From Polaribacter sp. MED152 (GTDB taxonomy: Bacteria > Bacteroidota > Bacteroidia > Flavobacteriales > Flavobacteriaceae): a DNA stretch of 64,000 bases. Of the stretch, positions 21,440 to 30,755 are shown in pieces. The stretch's first letter is position 1. The number at the start of each line of letters is the position of its first letter. Both the position numbers and the translations under genes were made by a program. Below the pieces are notes generated by a model. The model ran no database searches. It was not told the origin of the DNA and saw nothing but the letters and a program-made list of their open reading frames with translations. The stretch lies in the NCBI RefSeq assembly GCF_000152945.2, contig NC_020830.1:992001-1056000 (forward strand). The letters run 5' to 3'.

Positions 21440-22534
21440 ATGACTATTAAAGACGTTACAAATCACATAGAAGAATTAGCCCCATTAGCCTATGCTGAAT
21501 CTTTTGATAATGTAGGATTATTACTAGGAAATTATAATACAGAAGTAACTGGAGTACTGGTAACTTTAGACACATTAGAAGATACAATAAATGAAGCCAT
21601 TGCTAAAAACTGTAATCTAATTGTTAGTTTTCATCCTATTATTTTTGGAGGATTAAAGAAAATAAATGGCAATTCTTATGTAGAAAGAGTAGTTCTTAAA
21701 GCCATTAAAAATGACATTGCCATTTATGCTACTCATACAGCTTTAGATAATTCTAAACATGGAGTATCAGCTAAAATGTGTGAAGTTCTAGGTCTACAAA
21801 ACACTAAGGTTCTAATACCTAAAAAAGGAATTATTAAGCAATTAAATACCTATGTACCAGAAGAAAAAGCTAATGAGGTTAGAGAAGCCCTTTTTAAGGT
21901 GAATCAAAATAATATTGGTAATTACGATAGTTGTTCCTTTAGTAATTTAGGAGAAGGTACTTTTAAGGGAAATGAAAACTCTAACCCCACTTATGGTGAA
22001 AAGGGCAAATTGCATTCTGAAAAAGAAACCAAAATATCTATTGTCTTTCAAAGTAAAGACGAAAAAACGATACTAAATGCTTTGAAACAAAATCATCCTT
22101 ATGAAGAAGTAGCTTACGAAATTGTATCTACAGAAAATGTTCACGAAAACATTGGAATGGGTATGGTTGGCGAATTAAAAACTGAAATGGATGAACAAGC
22201 ATTTTTGAATTACCTCAAAAAGACGATGCAAACAGATTGTGTTAGACACTCAGAATTACTTTCTAAAAAAATAAAAACAGTAGCTGTTTTAGGTGGCTCA
22301 GGAAGTTTTGCTATAGAGAATGCAAAGAGTGTTGGAGCAGATGCCTACGTAAGTGCAGATTTTAAATATCATGAGTTTTTTAGAGCCGAAAAGAAGATAC
22401 TTTTGGCAGATATTGGGCATTATGAGAGTGAACAATTTACAAAAAACCTTTTGGTTGATTATCTTACAAAAAAATTTAGTAATTTTGCAATCATTTTATC
22501 AGAAAAAAGTACAAATCCTATACATTATATATAA
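21440..22534 (+). CDS. Nif3-like dinuclear metal-centre protein (YqfO type)
   Basis: 364 aa, the long form with a central PII-like insertion (about residues 120-235) between the two halves of the Nif3 core, as in Bacillus YqfO. Metal-site motifs visible are SFHPIIFGG, ATHTALDNSKHG and ADIGHYESEQF. The family is annotated as GTP cyclohydrolase 1 type 2 homologue but the physiological role is not settled; the hexameric ring binds two metal ions. It is followed after two bases by the coiled-coil gene, a pairing that is conserved in many bacteria, and has its own promoter upstream. Confidence 0.92.
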   Translation: MTIKDVTNHIEELAPLAYAESFDNVGLLLGNYNTEVTGVLVTLDTLEDTINEAIAKNCNLIVSFHPIIFGGLKKINGNSYVERVVLKAIKNDIAIYATHTALDNSKHGVSAKMCEVLGLQNTKVLIPKKGIIKQLNTYVPEEKANEVREALFKVNQNNIGNYDSCSFSNLGEGTFKGNENSNPTYGEKGKLHSEKETKISIVFQSKDEKTILNALKQNHPYEEVAYEIVSTENVHENIGMGMVGELKTEMDEQAFLNYLKKTMQTDCVRHSELLSKKIKTVAVLGGSGSFAIENAKSVGADAYVSADFKYHEFFRAEKKILLADIGHYESEQFTKNLLVDYLTKKFSNFAIILSEKSTNPIHYI

Positions 22535-22536
22535 AC

Positions 22537-23310
22537 ATGGCAAAGAAGAAAGAAGTTTCGGTTGAAGAAAAATTAAGAGCTTTATATGATTTACAATTAA
22601 TAGACTCTAGAATTGACGAAATTAGAAACGTAAGAGGAGAATTACCTTTAGAAGTTGAAGATTTAGAAGATGAAGTTGCTGGTTTAAATACACGTATTTC
22701 TAATTTAGAAAAAGATGTTTCTAGCTTAGAAACAGATATTAACAATAAAAAGTTAGCCATTGATGAGTCTAAATCATTAATGAAAAAATACGAAGAGCAA
22801 CAACAGAAAGTTAGAAATAACAGAGAGTTTGATTCTTTATCTAAAGAAATCGAATTTCAAGACTTAGAAATTCAATTAGCAGACAAAAGAATTAACGAGT
22901 TTAAAGCAAAAATTGCTCAGAAATTAGAAGTTATTGATGCTACTAAAGAAAAATTAGCAAAGCAAGAACAACATTTAGGACACAAAAAGTCTGAATTAGA
23001 TGCAATTTTAAAGGAAACTGAAAAAGAAGAATCTCTTTTAATTGAAAAATCGAAAGAGTTTGGTGAGTCTTTAGACAAGCATTTATATTCTGCTTACAAT
23101 AGAATTAGAACTAAAGTTAAAAATGGTTTAGCTGTAGTAGCCATAGAACGCGGTGCTTCTGGTGGTTCTTATTTTACAATTCCGCCTCAAGTTCAATTAG
23201 AAATTGCGAATAGAAAGAAGATTACAATTGACGAACACAGTGGACGTATCTTAGTAGATGCAGCATTAGCTGAAGAAGAAAAAGAAAAAATGGATAAGTT
23301 ATTTTCTTAG
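22537..23310 (+). CDS. Coiled-coil protein of the C4-type zinc ribbon family (COG1579) with lost cysteines
   Basis: 257 aa. Residues ~5-185 are a long coiled coil (many Glu/Lys/Leu heptads such as VAGLNTRISNLEKDVSSLE). The C-terminal domain corresponds to the zinc ribbon of COG1579 proteins, whose usual form has CGGC and CEHCGR. Here the matching positions read GASGGSYF and DEHSGRILVD, so all four zinc-binding cysteines are absent while the surrounding TIPPQVQLEIANRKK block is kept. Function is not established; related proteins are suggested to bind nucleic acid or act as chaperone adaptors. It directly follows the Nif3 gene and they are probably one operon. Confidence 0.85.
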   Translation: MAKKKEVSVEEKLRALYDLQLIDSRIDEIRNVRGELPLEVEDLEDEVAGLNTRISNLEKDVSSLETDINNKKLAIDESKSLMKKYEEQQQKVRNNREFDSLSKEIEFQDLEIQLADKRINEFKAKIAQKLEVIDATKEKLAKQEQHLGHKKSELDAILKETEKEESLLIEKSKEFGESLDKHLYSAYNRIRTKVKNGLAVVAIERGASGGSYFTIPPQVQLEIANRKKITIDEHSGRILVDAALAEEEKEKMDKLFS

Positions 23311-23330
23311 TCTTAGTTTAATATATTTAT

Positions 23331-23364
23331 AAAAAAACTCGAAGCGCTTGCTTCGAGTTTTTTT
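23331..23364. terminator. Bidirectional terminator between convergent genes
   Basis: Stem AACTCGAAGC / GCTTCGAGTT with loop GCTT, flanked by A-run and T-run. It serves the coiled-coil gene and the convergent DUF349 gene. Confidence 0.85.
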
Positions 23365-23384
23365 GTATTTCATTTTTTATAAAA

Positions 23385-25235
23385 TTAGAAATCTAACTTT
23401 CTTAGATAGTCCATCTTTAAGTTCCAAATAGCTAAATCTTTCCTATACTTCTCTACTTGGTTTTTTACATTTTTAACTAAAGGATTATCATCTGTAGCAT
23501 TAGAGAAAAACCCTAAATTATTCTCTAATTGTTGAATTTCTTTATTAATTTCATCCTGCTTTTTACGAATAAATTGCTGTTCTGAAACCAGTTTTCTTGT
23601 ATCATTATCTGCTAAATAAGAATCAATAAGATTAGTAAACTTCAACATTGCTACTTCTTCTTTATCTAATGATAAATTTTCGAGCATTTTATCTACCTGC
23701 TTATTAAACTTTTCTTTAAGGTTGCCAGAATTTTTAGGTAAGCTTCCTAAATCTCTCCATTTATCAATCGCTTCTAAAACCTCTTCTTTAGATTCTTTTT
23801 TAGTTTCCTTTAAATTTTCTAAAAACGCTTTCTTTGCTGTAATTACTTTTTCTTGCTCTTTGCTAACAGCATTCTTTTGGTTATTTAAACGATCAAAATA
23901 ATGATTACATGCACTTTTAAATTTTTTCCAAATATCATCAGAAAACTTTCGAGGAACATGACCAATTTTTTTCCAATCTGCTTGAATTTTTTTCATTGCA
24001 TTTGTAGCCATTTGCCAATCTTCACTATCCTTAAAAGATTCTGCAATTTCTATTAATGCCATTTTTTTCTTTAAATTCTCTTGCTGCTCATTTTTTTCTC
24101 GTTTATAAAAAGTATTTTTTGCAGTATTAAATTTTTTGGTAGCTTCTTTAAATTTCTGCCAAACTTCCTCACTTTTATTATAAGGCAATTTACCAGCTTT
24201 AAAGTACTCTTGTCTTAATTTTTCTACCTCCTTTATACTTTTTTGCCAATCATTATGAGTTTTATTAGAAGACGTGTCATAAGCATTCAGCTTTTTTATT
24301 ACCTCATGCTTCTTTTCTACAATTTCTTGGAACTTAGAACGCATTTCTTTAAAATATTCATGTCTTCTATCATGAATTTTCTTAGTAGCATCACTAAATT
24401 TCTGCCAAATTTCTTCACGCATTTCTTTAGCTACAGGCCCAATATCTTCTTTCCAGCTCTTATGTAATTCTTGTAATTCTTTAGAAGCGTAATTTACATC
24501 CTCTTCATTCGCCAAAGCTTTGGCTTTTTCTATAATCTTTAACTTCTCTTCTAAATTGTATTTAAAGTCTAGGTCTCTTAAATCGTTACTTAGATTTAAA
24601 AGATCGTAAAAGCGTTCTACATGATGATGATAAGTTTTCCAAGTATCATTATAATGCGACTTTGGCACAGGTCCAATAGCTCTCCATTTATCTTGAATGG
24701 CTTTAAATTCTTTATACATTGTTGTAGAATCTGCATTCTCAATCAAAGATTTTAAACTATCAATTACATCATTTCTTTTGTCTAAATTCTGATTTAATTG
24801 AGTATCAATTTCTTTATAATAAGCATCTCTACGTTTTTTATAATCAAAAAGCAGCTCATTATATTCTGACTTTAAAGGACTAGAAAATTTAAAATCGATT
24901 GAATTACCTCCTTCTTCTAAAAATTTTGCTTTTTTCTGAGCTAAAAGGGCTCCAAATTTCTTGTTGAATTCACTTTTAATGTTTTCTACAGCTGTTTTAA
25001 CTGACTGAACAGGATTGTTATTCAAAACTGTTTTAAAGCTAACCAATAACTCCTCTAAGCTTTTATCTGAATAATTCTCTACTGGAATTTCTTTTTCATC
25101 TGCTTGATTAGGGGTTGCTTCTTCATTAGCACTTTCTACTGGAGTAACGTTGCTCTCAGAATTACTTTCTGTTTTAGATTCTTCTGAATTTACAACATTT
25201 TCATCTTGAACAACTTTTTCTTGATTATCTAACAT
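23385..25235 (-). CDS. DUF349 repeat protein
   Basis: 616 aa. An acidic, probably disordered N-terminus (~1-60) is followed by five DUF349 helical repeats. Each has a Trp-containing helix and a Gly-(hydrophobic)-Pro turn, for example KWRAIGPVPKSHYNDTW, SWKEDIGPVAKEMREEIW, KAGKLPYNKSEEVW, DWKKIGHVPRKFSDDIW and KWRDLGSLPKN. No signal peptide or membrane helix is seen, so it is likely cytoplasmic. The molecular role of DUF349 is not established. It is the last gene of a minus-strand set after aroE, with a gap of 111 bp. Confidence 0.88.
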   Translation of the reverse strand: MLDNQEKVVQDENVVNSEESKTESNSESNVTPVESANEEATPNQADEKEIPVENYSDKSLEELLVSFKTVLNNNPVQSVKTAVENIKSEFNKKFGALLAQKKAKFLEEGGNSIDFKFSSPLKSEYNELLFDYKKRRDAYYKEIDTQLNQNLDKRNDVIDSLKSLIENADSTTMYKEFKAIQDKWRAIGPVPKSHYNDTWKTYHHHVERFYDLLNLSNDLRDLDFKYNLEEKLKIIEKAKALANEEDVNYASKELQELHKSWKEDIGPVAKEMREEIWQKFSDATKKIHDRRHEYFKEMRSKFQEIVEKKHEVIKKLNAYDTSSNKTHNDWQKSIKEVEKLRQEYFKAGKLPYNKSEEVWQKFKEATKKFNTAKNTFYKREKNEQQENLKKKMALIEIAESFKDSEDWQMATNAMKKIQADWKKIGHVPRKFSDDIWKKFKSACNHYFDRLNNQKNAVSKEQEKVITAKKAFLENLKETKKESKEEVLEAIDKWRDLGSLPKNSGNLKEKFNKQVDKMLENLSLDKEEVAMLKFTNLIDSYLADNDTRKLVSEQQFIRKKQDEINKEIQQLENNLGFFSNATDDNPLVKNVKNQVEKYRKDLAIWNLKMDYLRKLDF

Positions 25236-25346
25236 ATCTACAATGTTTAAAGGTCTTAATACAATAATATAAATGTATAGTCACCAAAATTACTTACAAC
25301 TTACAAAATTTGCAAGGTTTAATTATAGCAAAAATTTATACTGTAA

Positions 25347-26102
25347 TTAAGAGTTCCAAATTCGCCAAGATTCCTCTGCTTGCAGCTCTAACATTTCGTA
25401 ACCATTCTTAATTTTGGCACCATTTGCTTTACCATTTGCTAAGAATTTTGAAACTTCTGGGTTGTAGATTAAATCATACAATAGATGCTTAGAAGTAATA
25501 AATTGATATGGAATTGCAGGACATTTATCTACATCTGGTGAAGTACCTAATGGAGTTGAATTAACAATAATGGTATAATCTTGCATGATTTCTTGAGATA
25601 AATCATTGTAAGAAATTTGCTTTTTCGTTTTTGGGTTTCTAGAAACAAACTTGTACTTAATATTGTTTAACTTTAATGCATATGCAATAGCTTTAGAGGC
25701 ACCACCTGTTCCTAAAATTAGAGCTTTCTTATGGTGCTTTTCTAATAATGGTACTATTGATTTTTCGAAACCAACTACATCAGAATTGTAACCTTTTAAA
25801 TTGCCTCTTTTAGTAATTTTAATAGTATTTACTGCCCCAATTTCTTTAGCAGTCTTATCTATTTTATCAAGATAAGCCATAACCTCTTCCTTATATGGAA
25901 TAGTTACATTAATACCTTTAATTGATTCATTGTTTTCTATGATACTAGGAAAATCTTCAATTTTTGGGATATCAAAATTCACATAAGAATGATGTTCTAA
26001 ATTAAGAGCTGAGAACTTTTTTGTAAAATATCCTCTAGAGAATGAATAAGAAATATCTCTACCTAATAATCCAAATAACTTACTTTTTTCTTCTTTTCCC
26101 AT
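25347..26102 (-). CDS. aroE: Shikimate dehydrogenase
   Basis: 251 aa, the compact Bacteroidota size. It reduces 3-dehydroshikimate to shikimate with NADPH in aromatic amino acid synthesis. Motifs: GRDISYSFSRGYF near the start for shikimate binding, NVTIPYKEEVMAYLD with the catalytic Lys, GAVNTI, NSDVVGF with the catalytic Asp, the Rossmann loop ILGTGGASKAIAYAL, and NSTPLGTSPD. Its start overlaps the end of the upstream DUF368 gene by 23 bases, so the two are translationally linked. Confidence 0.95.
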   Translation of the reverse strand: MGKEEKSKLFGLLGRDISYSFSRGYFTKKFSALNLEHHSYVNFDIPKIEDFPSIIENNESIKGINVTIPYKEEVMAYLDKIDKTAKEIGAVNTIKITKRGNLKGYNSDVVGFEKSIVPLLEKHHKKALILGTGGASKAIAYALKLNNIKYKFVSRNPKTKKQISYNDLSQEIMQDYTIIVNSTPLGTSPDVDKCPAIPYQFITSKHLLYDLIYNPEVSKFLANGKANGAKIKNGYEMLELQAEESWRIWNS

Positions 26103-27090
26103 AATAATCTATAATAAGCACTATTGCAATGCCAATTAGCATAAAAAATATTGCTAAAAATGTTTCTGAATTGAATAACTCAGGCATAAAACGCTCAAAA
26201 TTCTCTATAACTTTATTTCCTTCTTTATCTATTAAGAATTCACCATTTTCCTGAGCATATATTTTTTCTTTCCAAGGCCATACAATACCTAAAGAACCTG
26301 TTATAAATCCAATAATTACTGCATTTACAATTTTATTATATTTTTTTAAAACATAACCCAATACATGAGAAATTGAAACCAAACCAAAAGCAGAGCCTGC
26401 AGTAAAAACTGAAATGATTTTTAAGTATTTTACTTTTATAGGATCAGATAAAACTTCAAAATTCCCAATAGCTAAATTGGTTAATACGTTTAAAAGAACG
26501 TTTACAGAATCTACCAATAGCAGCACATAATTACCTAACAGAATTAAAATAAAGGAACCTGATAAGCCAGGTAAAGTCATACCAGAAACACCTATAATTC
26601 CACATAAGAAAACAAACCAAAGATTATCATTTTCTTTAGCAGGCTTTAAAAAACTTATGGCCAAGCCAAGTGTAATTCCGATAATTAAAGATATAAAACT
26701 AGTTCTATTCCATTTACCAAAATCTTTTCCTATGTAATAAATAGAGCCTACAATCATTCCAAAAAACCAGCTCCAAACAAACAATTCATAATGCTTTAGC
26801 AAGTAATCTAAAAGTAGTGAAACACTGAAATAACTAAAAATACTTCCACCCATTACCAATAAGATAAATTGGGCATTTGTGTATTGAGCAAAGGTTTTAA
26901 AATTACCAGCAATGAGAAGCTTAAAAGCTTTTAAATTTATTTTTTGAAAAGAGTAAATAAGATCTTCATAAAAACCAAGCACATAAGAAACAGTTCCTCC
27001 AGAAACACCAGGCACTTTATTGGCAGCACCCATTGCTAATCCTTTAAAGAATAGTTTAGCTTTCTGTACAAAAGTTCTTTGTTCTCGCAT
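26080..27090 (-). CDS. DUF368 membrane protein (PopT-type polyprenyl-phosphate transporter), copy 2
   Basis: 336 aa, about eight to ten membrane helices. Two copies of the family signature occur inside the chain, ANKVPGVSGGTVSYVLGFYE and SGMTLPGLSGSFILILLGNY, showing the inverted-repeat-like build of DUF368 proteins. DUF368 (PopT) proteins have been shown to return undecaprenyl phosphate, the lipid carrier for cell-wall and glycan synthesis, across the inner membrane. The start codon follows the stop of copy 1 with no gap (TAAATG), and aroE overlaps its end. It is longer than copy 1 in the C-terminal loop (VWPWKEKIYAQENGEF). Confidence 0.88.
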   Translation of the reverse strand: MREQRTFVQKAKLFFKGLAMGAANKVPGVSGGTVSYVLGFYEDLIYSFQKINLKAFKLLIAGNFKTFAQYTNAQFILLVMGGSIFSYFSVSLLLDYLLKHYELFVWSWFFGMIVGSIYYIGKDFGKWNRTSFISLIIGITLGLAISFLKPAKENDNLWFVFLCGIIGVSGMTLPGLSGSFILILLGNYVLLLVDSVNVLLNVLTNLAIGNFEVLSDPIKVKYLKIISVFTAGSAFGLVSISHVLGYVLKKYNKIVNAVIIGFITGSLGIVWPWKEKIYAQENGEFLIDKEGNKVIENFERFMPELFNSETFLAIFFMLIGIAIVLIIDYYGKRRKK

Positions 27091-28014
27091 TTAGTTTTTT
27101 TGTGTGGCTAATTTCTCCATTCCTAAAATTAGTGCAAATCCGATAAAAGCCAATAAAATTGCGAATAATAATTGTGCATCACCATCAAAATTAGATGGTA
27201 AAACACTTTGTTGATTGAATGGCACTTGCTCTCCATGAGAATTTGTACGCCAAGTTATGGTTTCTTTCCAAGGCCAAATTTTATTTAAAGAACCGATAAT
27301 GAATCCTGTTAAAACAGCAAGCGTATAATCTTTGTAATGGTTAAATAACCATTTTAAAATTTTAGAAAATGATAACAAACCTACAATAGCTCCTAAGCCT
27401 ACTACTGCAATTGTTTTTAAATCCTTATCGCTTACAGCAGATAAAATTGGTTTATAAGCCCCTAAAAGTACCAAGATAAAAGCACCTGAAATACCTGGTA
27501 ATATCATTGCACAAATGGCTAAAGCACCAGCTATAAACATAAATAAAAGTGATGAATTTTCATTAACTAAAGGGTTTAATGTAGTAATATAATAAGCTAC
27601 AAAAGCCCCAATAATTAAGACTAAAACCGATATAAAGTTCCATTTTTTAATTTGTTTCGCAATGTAAATTATACTTGCCAAAACCAAACCAAAAAAGAAA
27701 GACCAAAGTAAGATAGGTTCATTTTCTAATAGGTATTTAATAGCTTTTGCTAGTGATACCACACTTATAAAAATCCCTATAAATAAAGCTAATAGAAAAT
27801 TTCCATTTAACTTTTTCCAAGCTATTTTAAAACCTTCATTTTTTAAAGTTTTAAAAAGTTCTAAATTAATATTACTAATTGAGCCTAAAAGTTCTTCGTA
27901 AATACCAGAAATAAATGCTATTGTTCCTCCAGAAACACCTGGTACAACATCTGCAGCACCCATTGCCATCCCTTTAAGACTTATTATAATATAGTCTTTG
28001 ATTTTTCTGCTCAT
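27091..28014 (-). CDS. DUF368 membrane protein (PopT-type polyprenyl-phosphate transporter), copy 1
   Basis: 307 aa paralogue of the next gene, with the same two signatures: GAADVVPGVSGGTIAFISG and MILPGISGAFILVLLGAY. Other shared blocks are LWSFFFGLVLASI and IIGSLNKIWPWKETI. Predicted inner-membrane transporter for undecaprenyl phosphate recycling, by family knowledge. It is the first gene of a minus-strand operon (DUF368-DUF368-aroE, then DUF349) and is divergent from the amidohydrolase gene. The two copies have clearly diverged, so this is an old duplication rather than a recent one. Confidence 0.88.
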   Translation of the reverse strand: MSRKIKDYIIISLKGMAMGAADVVPGVSGGTIAFISGIYEELLGSISNINLELFKTLKNEGFKIAWKKLNGNFLLALFIGIFISVVSLAKAIKYLLENEPILLWSFFFGLVLASIIYIAKQIKKWNFISVLVLIIGAFVAYYITTLNPLVNENSSLLFMFIAGALAICAMILPGISGAFILVLLGAYKPILSAVSDKDLKTIAVVGLGAIVGLLSFSKILKWLFNHYKDYTLAVLTGFIIGSLNKIWPWKETITWRTNSHGEQVPFNQQSVLPSNFDGDAQLLFAILLAFIGFALILGMEKLATQKN

Positions 28015-28151
28015 CTTATAGAAATTTCTTTATAGAACGAATATAAAATTTTTTTGGATATATAAAGTATTTCATACTCAAGTATCTAGAAAAAGTCCTT
28101 ATTTTAGTTTTAAATTATCTAAAGTACATATAACGAACTAATTAATAAATC

Positions 28152-29858
28152 ATGAAAGGCAAGGCTCTTTTAATTTTATCACTACTAACATCGATCATTA
28201 TTCTAATTTCTTGTAATAAAGAAACCACTAAACCGCAAGCAACTGTATATTTCAATGGAAAAATAATCACTATGGAGGGTGATAACCCAACCTATGTAGA
28301 AGCATTAGTAACCAGAAATGGTAAAATAGAGTTTACTGGAAATTCAGACCAAGCTATGGAAAAAGCTGGTATGGGTCATAAAATGATAAACCTAAAAGGT
28401 AAAACTATGTTACCTGGTTTTATTGATGGCCATTCACATTTTGCCAACTTTTCTGCTCAAGCGATTGGTGCACAAATTTTACCTCCACCAGATGCAGGTG
28501 CAAAAGACATTCCATCTATTATATCTATTTTAAAAGAGTGGAATACCGAAGAAAACAGAGCCTTAACAGGTTGGATTTTCGGAACTGGATTTGATGATTC
28601 TGTAATAGAAGAAAAACGTTTTCCGACCAAAGAAGATTTAGACAAAGTAACTACTGAACATCCTGTAATGATTATCCATATTTCAAATCACTTTGCAGTA
28701 TTAAACTCTAAAGGATTAGAATTATTAGGCATTACAGAAGACACTAAAAATCCTGAAGGTGGAATTATTAGAAGAATGCCAAATAGTCAAGAACCAAATG
28801 GTGTTCTAGAAGAATTGGCTGCAATACCTCATATGTTAAAAGCGCTGACACCAAAGTCTGATGAAGCTCTTCTAAAATTCATGAAGGCTGGTCAAGACTT
28901 GGCTTTATATTATGGTTACACAACAGCTCAAGAAGGAAGAGCTATGGAACAGCATGAATTATTAGCAACCTTCGCAGATAAAAATTTCTGGAAAATTGAT
29001 ATTGTTTCTTACATCGATTATTCTTTTCAAGATCTTATGAAAAGTAAATGGAATAAAAAAGAGTATGAAAACCACTATAGAATTGGTGGTTTAAAGTTAA
29101 CTTTAGATGGTTCTCCTCAAGGAAGAACTGCGTGGAGAACTAAACCTTATTTATTAGCACCACACAATGCAGCTCCAAATTATTTAGGATATCCTGCAAT
29201 ACCAAAAGATGAAGATGTTTTAGCTATTTATGAAAATGCATTCAAAAACAATTGGCAAATACTTACACATGCCAATGGAGATGCTGCAATGGATCAAATG
29301 ATTAGAACCATGTCTAAAGCTGCAAAAAAATATGGTAATGAAGATCGTAGAAATGTTTTAATACATGGGCAATATGTTAGAGATGATCAATTAGATTCTT
29401 TAAAAAAACTAAATGTAATTGCCTCTTTATATCCTTTACATACTTTTTATTGGGGAGATTGGCATCAGGAAATTATTGGTGGTGAATTAGGAGAAAAAAT
29501 TAGTCCTGTAAAAACAGCCTTAAACAAAGGTTTAAAAGTAACCATACATTCAGATGCACCTGTTGCTTTACCTAATTTAATGCGTGTAGTTTGGACAGCT
29601 GTAGAAAGAACCTCTAGGTCAGGAAAAGTAATTGGAGAAAATGAAAGGTTAACACCTTACGAAGCTTTACAAGCAATTACAAGTTGGTCTGCATATCAAC
29701 ATTTTGAAGAAGACACAAAAGGATCTTTAACTGCTGGCAAATTAGCTGATTTAGTAATTCTTAATGAGAACCCTTTAACAGTTGAACCAAGTAAAATTAA
29801 AGATATCGTAGTTTTAGAAACTATTAAAGAAGGGGAATCAATCTATAAAAGAGAGTAG
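28152..29858 (+). CDS. Amidohydrolase (YtcJ-like, amidohydrolase 3 family), lipoprotein
   Basis: 568 aa. A lipoprotein signal ends in IILISCNKE (Cys at about residue 22), so the enzyme is attached to a membrane outside the cytoplasm. The metal-dependent hydrolase fold is shown by the early beta sandwich (FNGKIITMEG), LPGFIDGHSHFANF with the HxH metal motif, GGLKLTLDGSPQGRTAW, the TAQEGR block, HANGDAAMDQ, LIHGQYV, and HSDAPVALPNLM followed by LTPYEALQAITSWSA. This is the YtcJ/NfdA-like group, which cleaves N-formyl or related amide bonds; the substrate is unknown. It is followed, after a new promoter, by two further exported proteins. Confidence 0.9.
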   Translation: MKGKALLILSLLTSIIILISCNKETTKPQATVYFNGKIITMEGDNPTYVEALVTRNGKIEFTGNSDQAMEKAGMGHKMINLKGKTMLPGFIDGHSHFANFSAQAIGAQILPPPDAGAKDIPSIISILKEWNTEENRALTGWIFGTGFDDSVIEEKRFPTKEDLDKVTTEHPVMIIHISNHFAVLNSKGLELLGITEDTKNPEGGIIRRMPNSQEPNGVLEELAAIPHMLKALTPKSDEALLKFMKAGQDLALYYGYTTAQEGRAMEQHELLATFADKNFWKIDIVSYIDYSFQDLMKSKWNKKEYENHYRIGGLKLTLDGSPQGRTAWRTKPYLLAPHNAAPNYLGYPAIPKDEDVLAIYENAFKNNWQILTHANGDAAMDQMIRTMSKAAKKYGNEDRRNVLIHGQYVRDDQLDSLKKLNVIASLYPLHTFYWGDWHQEIIGGELGEKISPVKTALNKGLKVTIHSDAPVALPNLMRVVWTAVERTSRSGKVIGENERLTPYEALQAITSWSAYQHFEEDTKGSLTAGKLADLVILNENPLTVEPSKIKDIVVLETIKEGESIYKRE

Positions 29859-29916
29859 ATCGTTCTCGAATAATAAATATGTTTAAGATCAACATTTGAT
29901 TTTTTCTTAATCTTCT

Positions 29917-29924
29917 TATCTTTG
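29917..29924 (+). promoter_or_regulatory. Putative -7 box TATCTTTG for the MBL-fold gene
   Basis: Exact TAnnTTTG match 22 bp before the ATG at 29946. It overlaps a TTG at 29922 that could be taken as a start, so that longer start would not be transcribed from this promoter. Confidence 0.5.
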
Positions 29925-29945
29925 AGAATACTTAAAAAAAATATC

Positions 29946-30731
29946 ATGAAAATTAAATCAATATTCTTAGCGCTGACTGTTCTAGCATTGTTTTCTTGCA
30001 AATCTGAAGCAAAAAAAGCTTTGGATAAAAAAATGCCTCTTGCAGAAAATGTAAAAGAACAAACTGAATTAGAAATTACACCAATAAGTCATGCAACTGC
30101 AGTCTTAGAGTTCGATGAAACTGTTATTTATTTAGATCCTACAGGTGGTGCAGAAGCGTTTGCTTCTTTTGAAGACCCTCATTATGTTTTAATAACCGAT
30201 ATTCATGGTGATCATATGAACTTAAAAACCTTGAATGCCTTAGCTTTAGAAAATACTATAATTATTGCTCCTGAAGCAGTAGCTAAAGAAATTAGCGCTG
30301 TTAAAGCGAAAGAAATTGTTGTAATTAACAATGGCGAAGAAAAATCATTCTCTAATTTTGATATTGAAGCAATACCAATGTACAATTTAAGAGAAGAAGC
30401 TTTAAAGTTTCATAGTAAAGGAAGAGGAAATGGTTATGTGCTAACCATTGATGAAGAAAGAATTTATTTTTCTGGAGATACAGAAGACATTCCAGAAATG
30501 AGAAATCTAGAAAACATCGACAAAGCATTTGTTTGCATGAATTTACCTTACACAATGCCTGTTGAAAATGCAGCTAGTGGAGTATTGGCTTTTAAACCAA
30601 AACAAGTATATCCTTATCATTACAGAGGTACAGGTGGTTTGAGCGATGTAAGTGAATTTAAAGAATTGGTAAACAAAGAAAATAAAGAAATTGAAGTGGT
30701 ACAGTTAAATTGGTACCCAAATAGAAAATAA
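29946..30731 (+). CDS. Metallo-beta-lactamase-fold hydrolase (UlaG-like), lipoprotein
   Basis: 261 aa from ATG 29946, chosen over a TTG at 29922 because it starts the lipoprotein signal (MKIKSIFLALTVLALFSCKS). The MBL fold follows: TPISHATAVLEF, YLDPTGG, then the metal motif VLITDIHGDHMNL, GNGYVLTIDEERIYFSGDTED, and KQVYPYHYRG. The usual HxHxDH reads DIHGDH, so the first His is Asp; this variant may still bind metal. The UlaG-like group cleaves phosphodiester or lactone bonds, but no substrate can be assigned. It stands between the amidohydrolase and SOD genes, all three being exported. Confidence 0.85.
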   Translation: MKIKSIFLALTVLALFSCKSEAKKALDKKMPLAENVKEQTELEITPISHATAVLEFDETVIYLDPTGGAEAFASFEDPHYVLITDIHGDHMNLKTLNALALENTIIIAPEAVAKEISAVKAKEIVVINNGEEKSFSNFDIEAIPMYNLREEALKFHSKGRGNGYVLTIDEERIYFSGDTEDIPEMRNLENIDKAFVCMNLPYTMPVENAASGVLAFKPKQVYPYHYRGTGGLSDVSEFKELVNKENKEIEVVQLNWYPNRK

Positions 30732-30755
30732 TAACTATCTAAACTCTATAAAATT

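Noticed and set aside
22353..22565. 70-codon plus-strand ORF across the end of the Nif3 gene
   Set aside because: It is a different-frame shadow of the Nif3 C-terminus and has no support.
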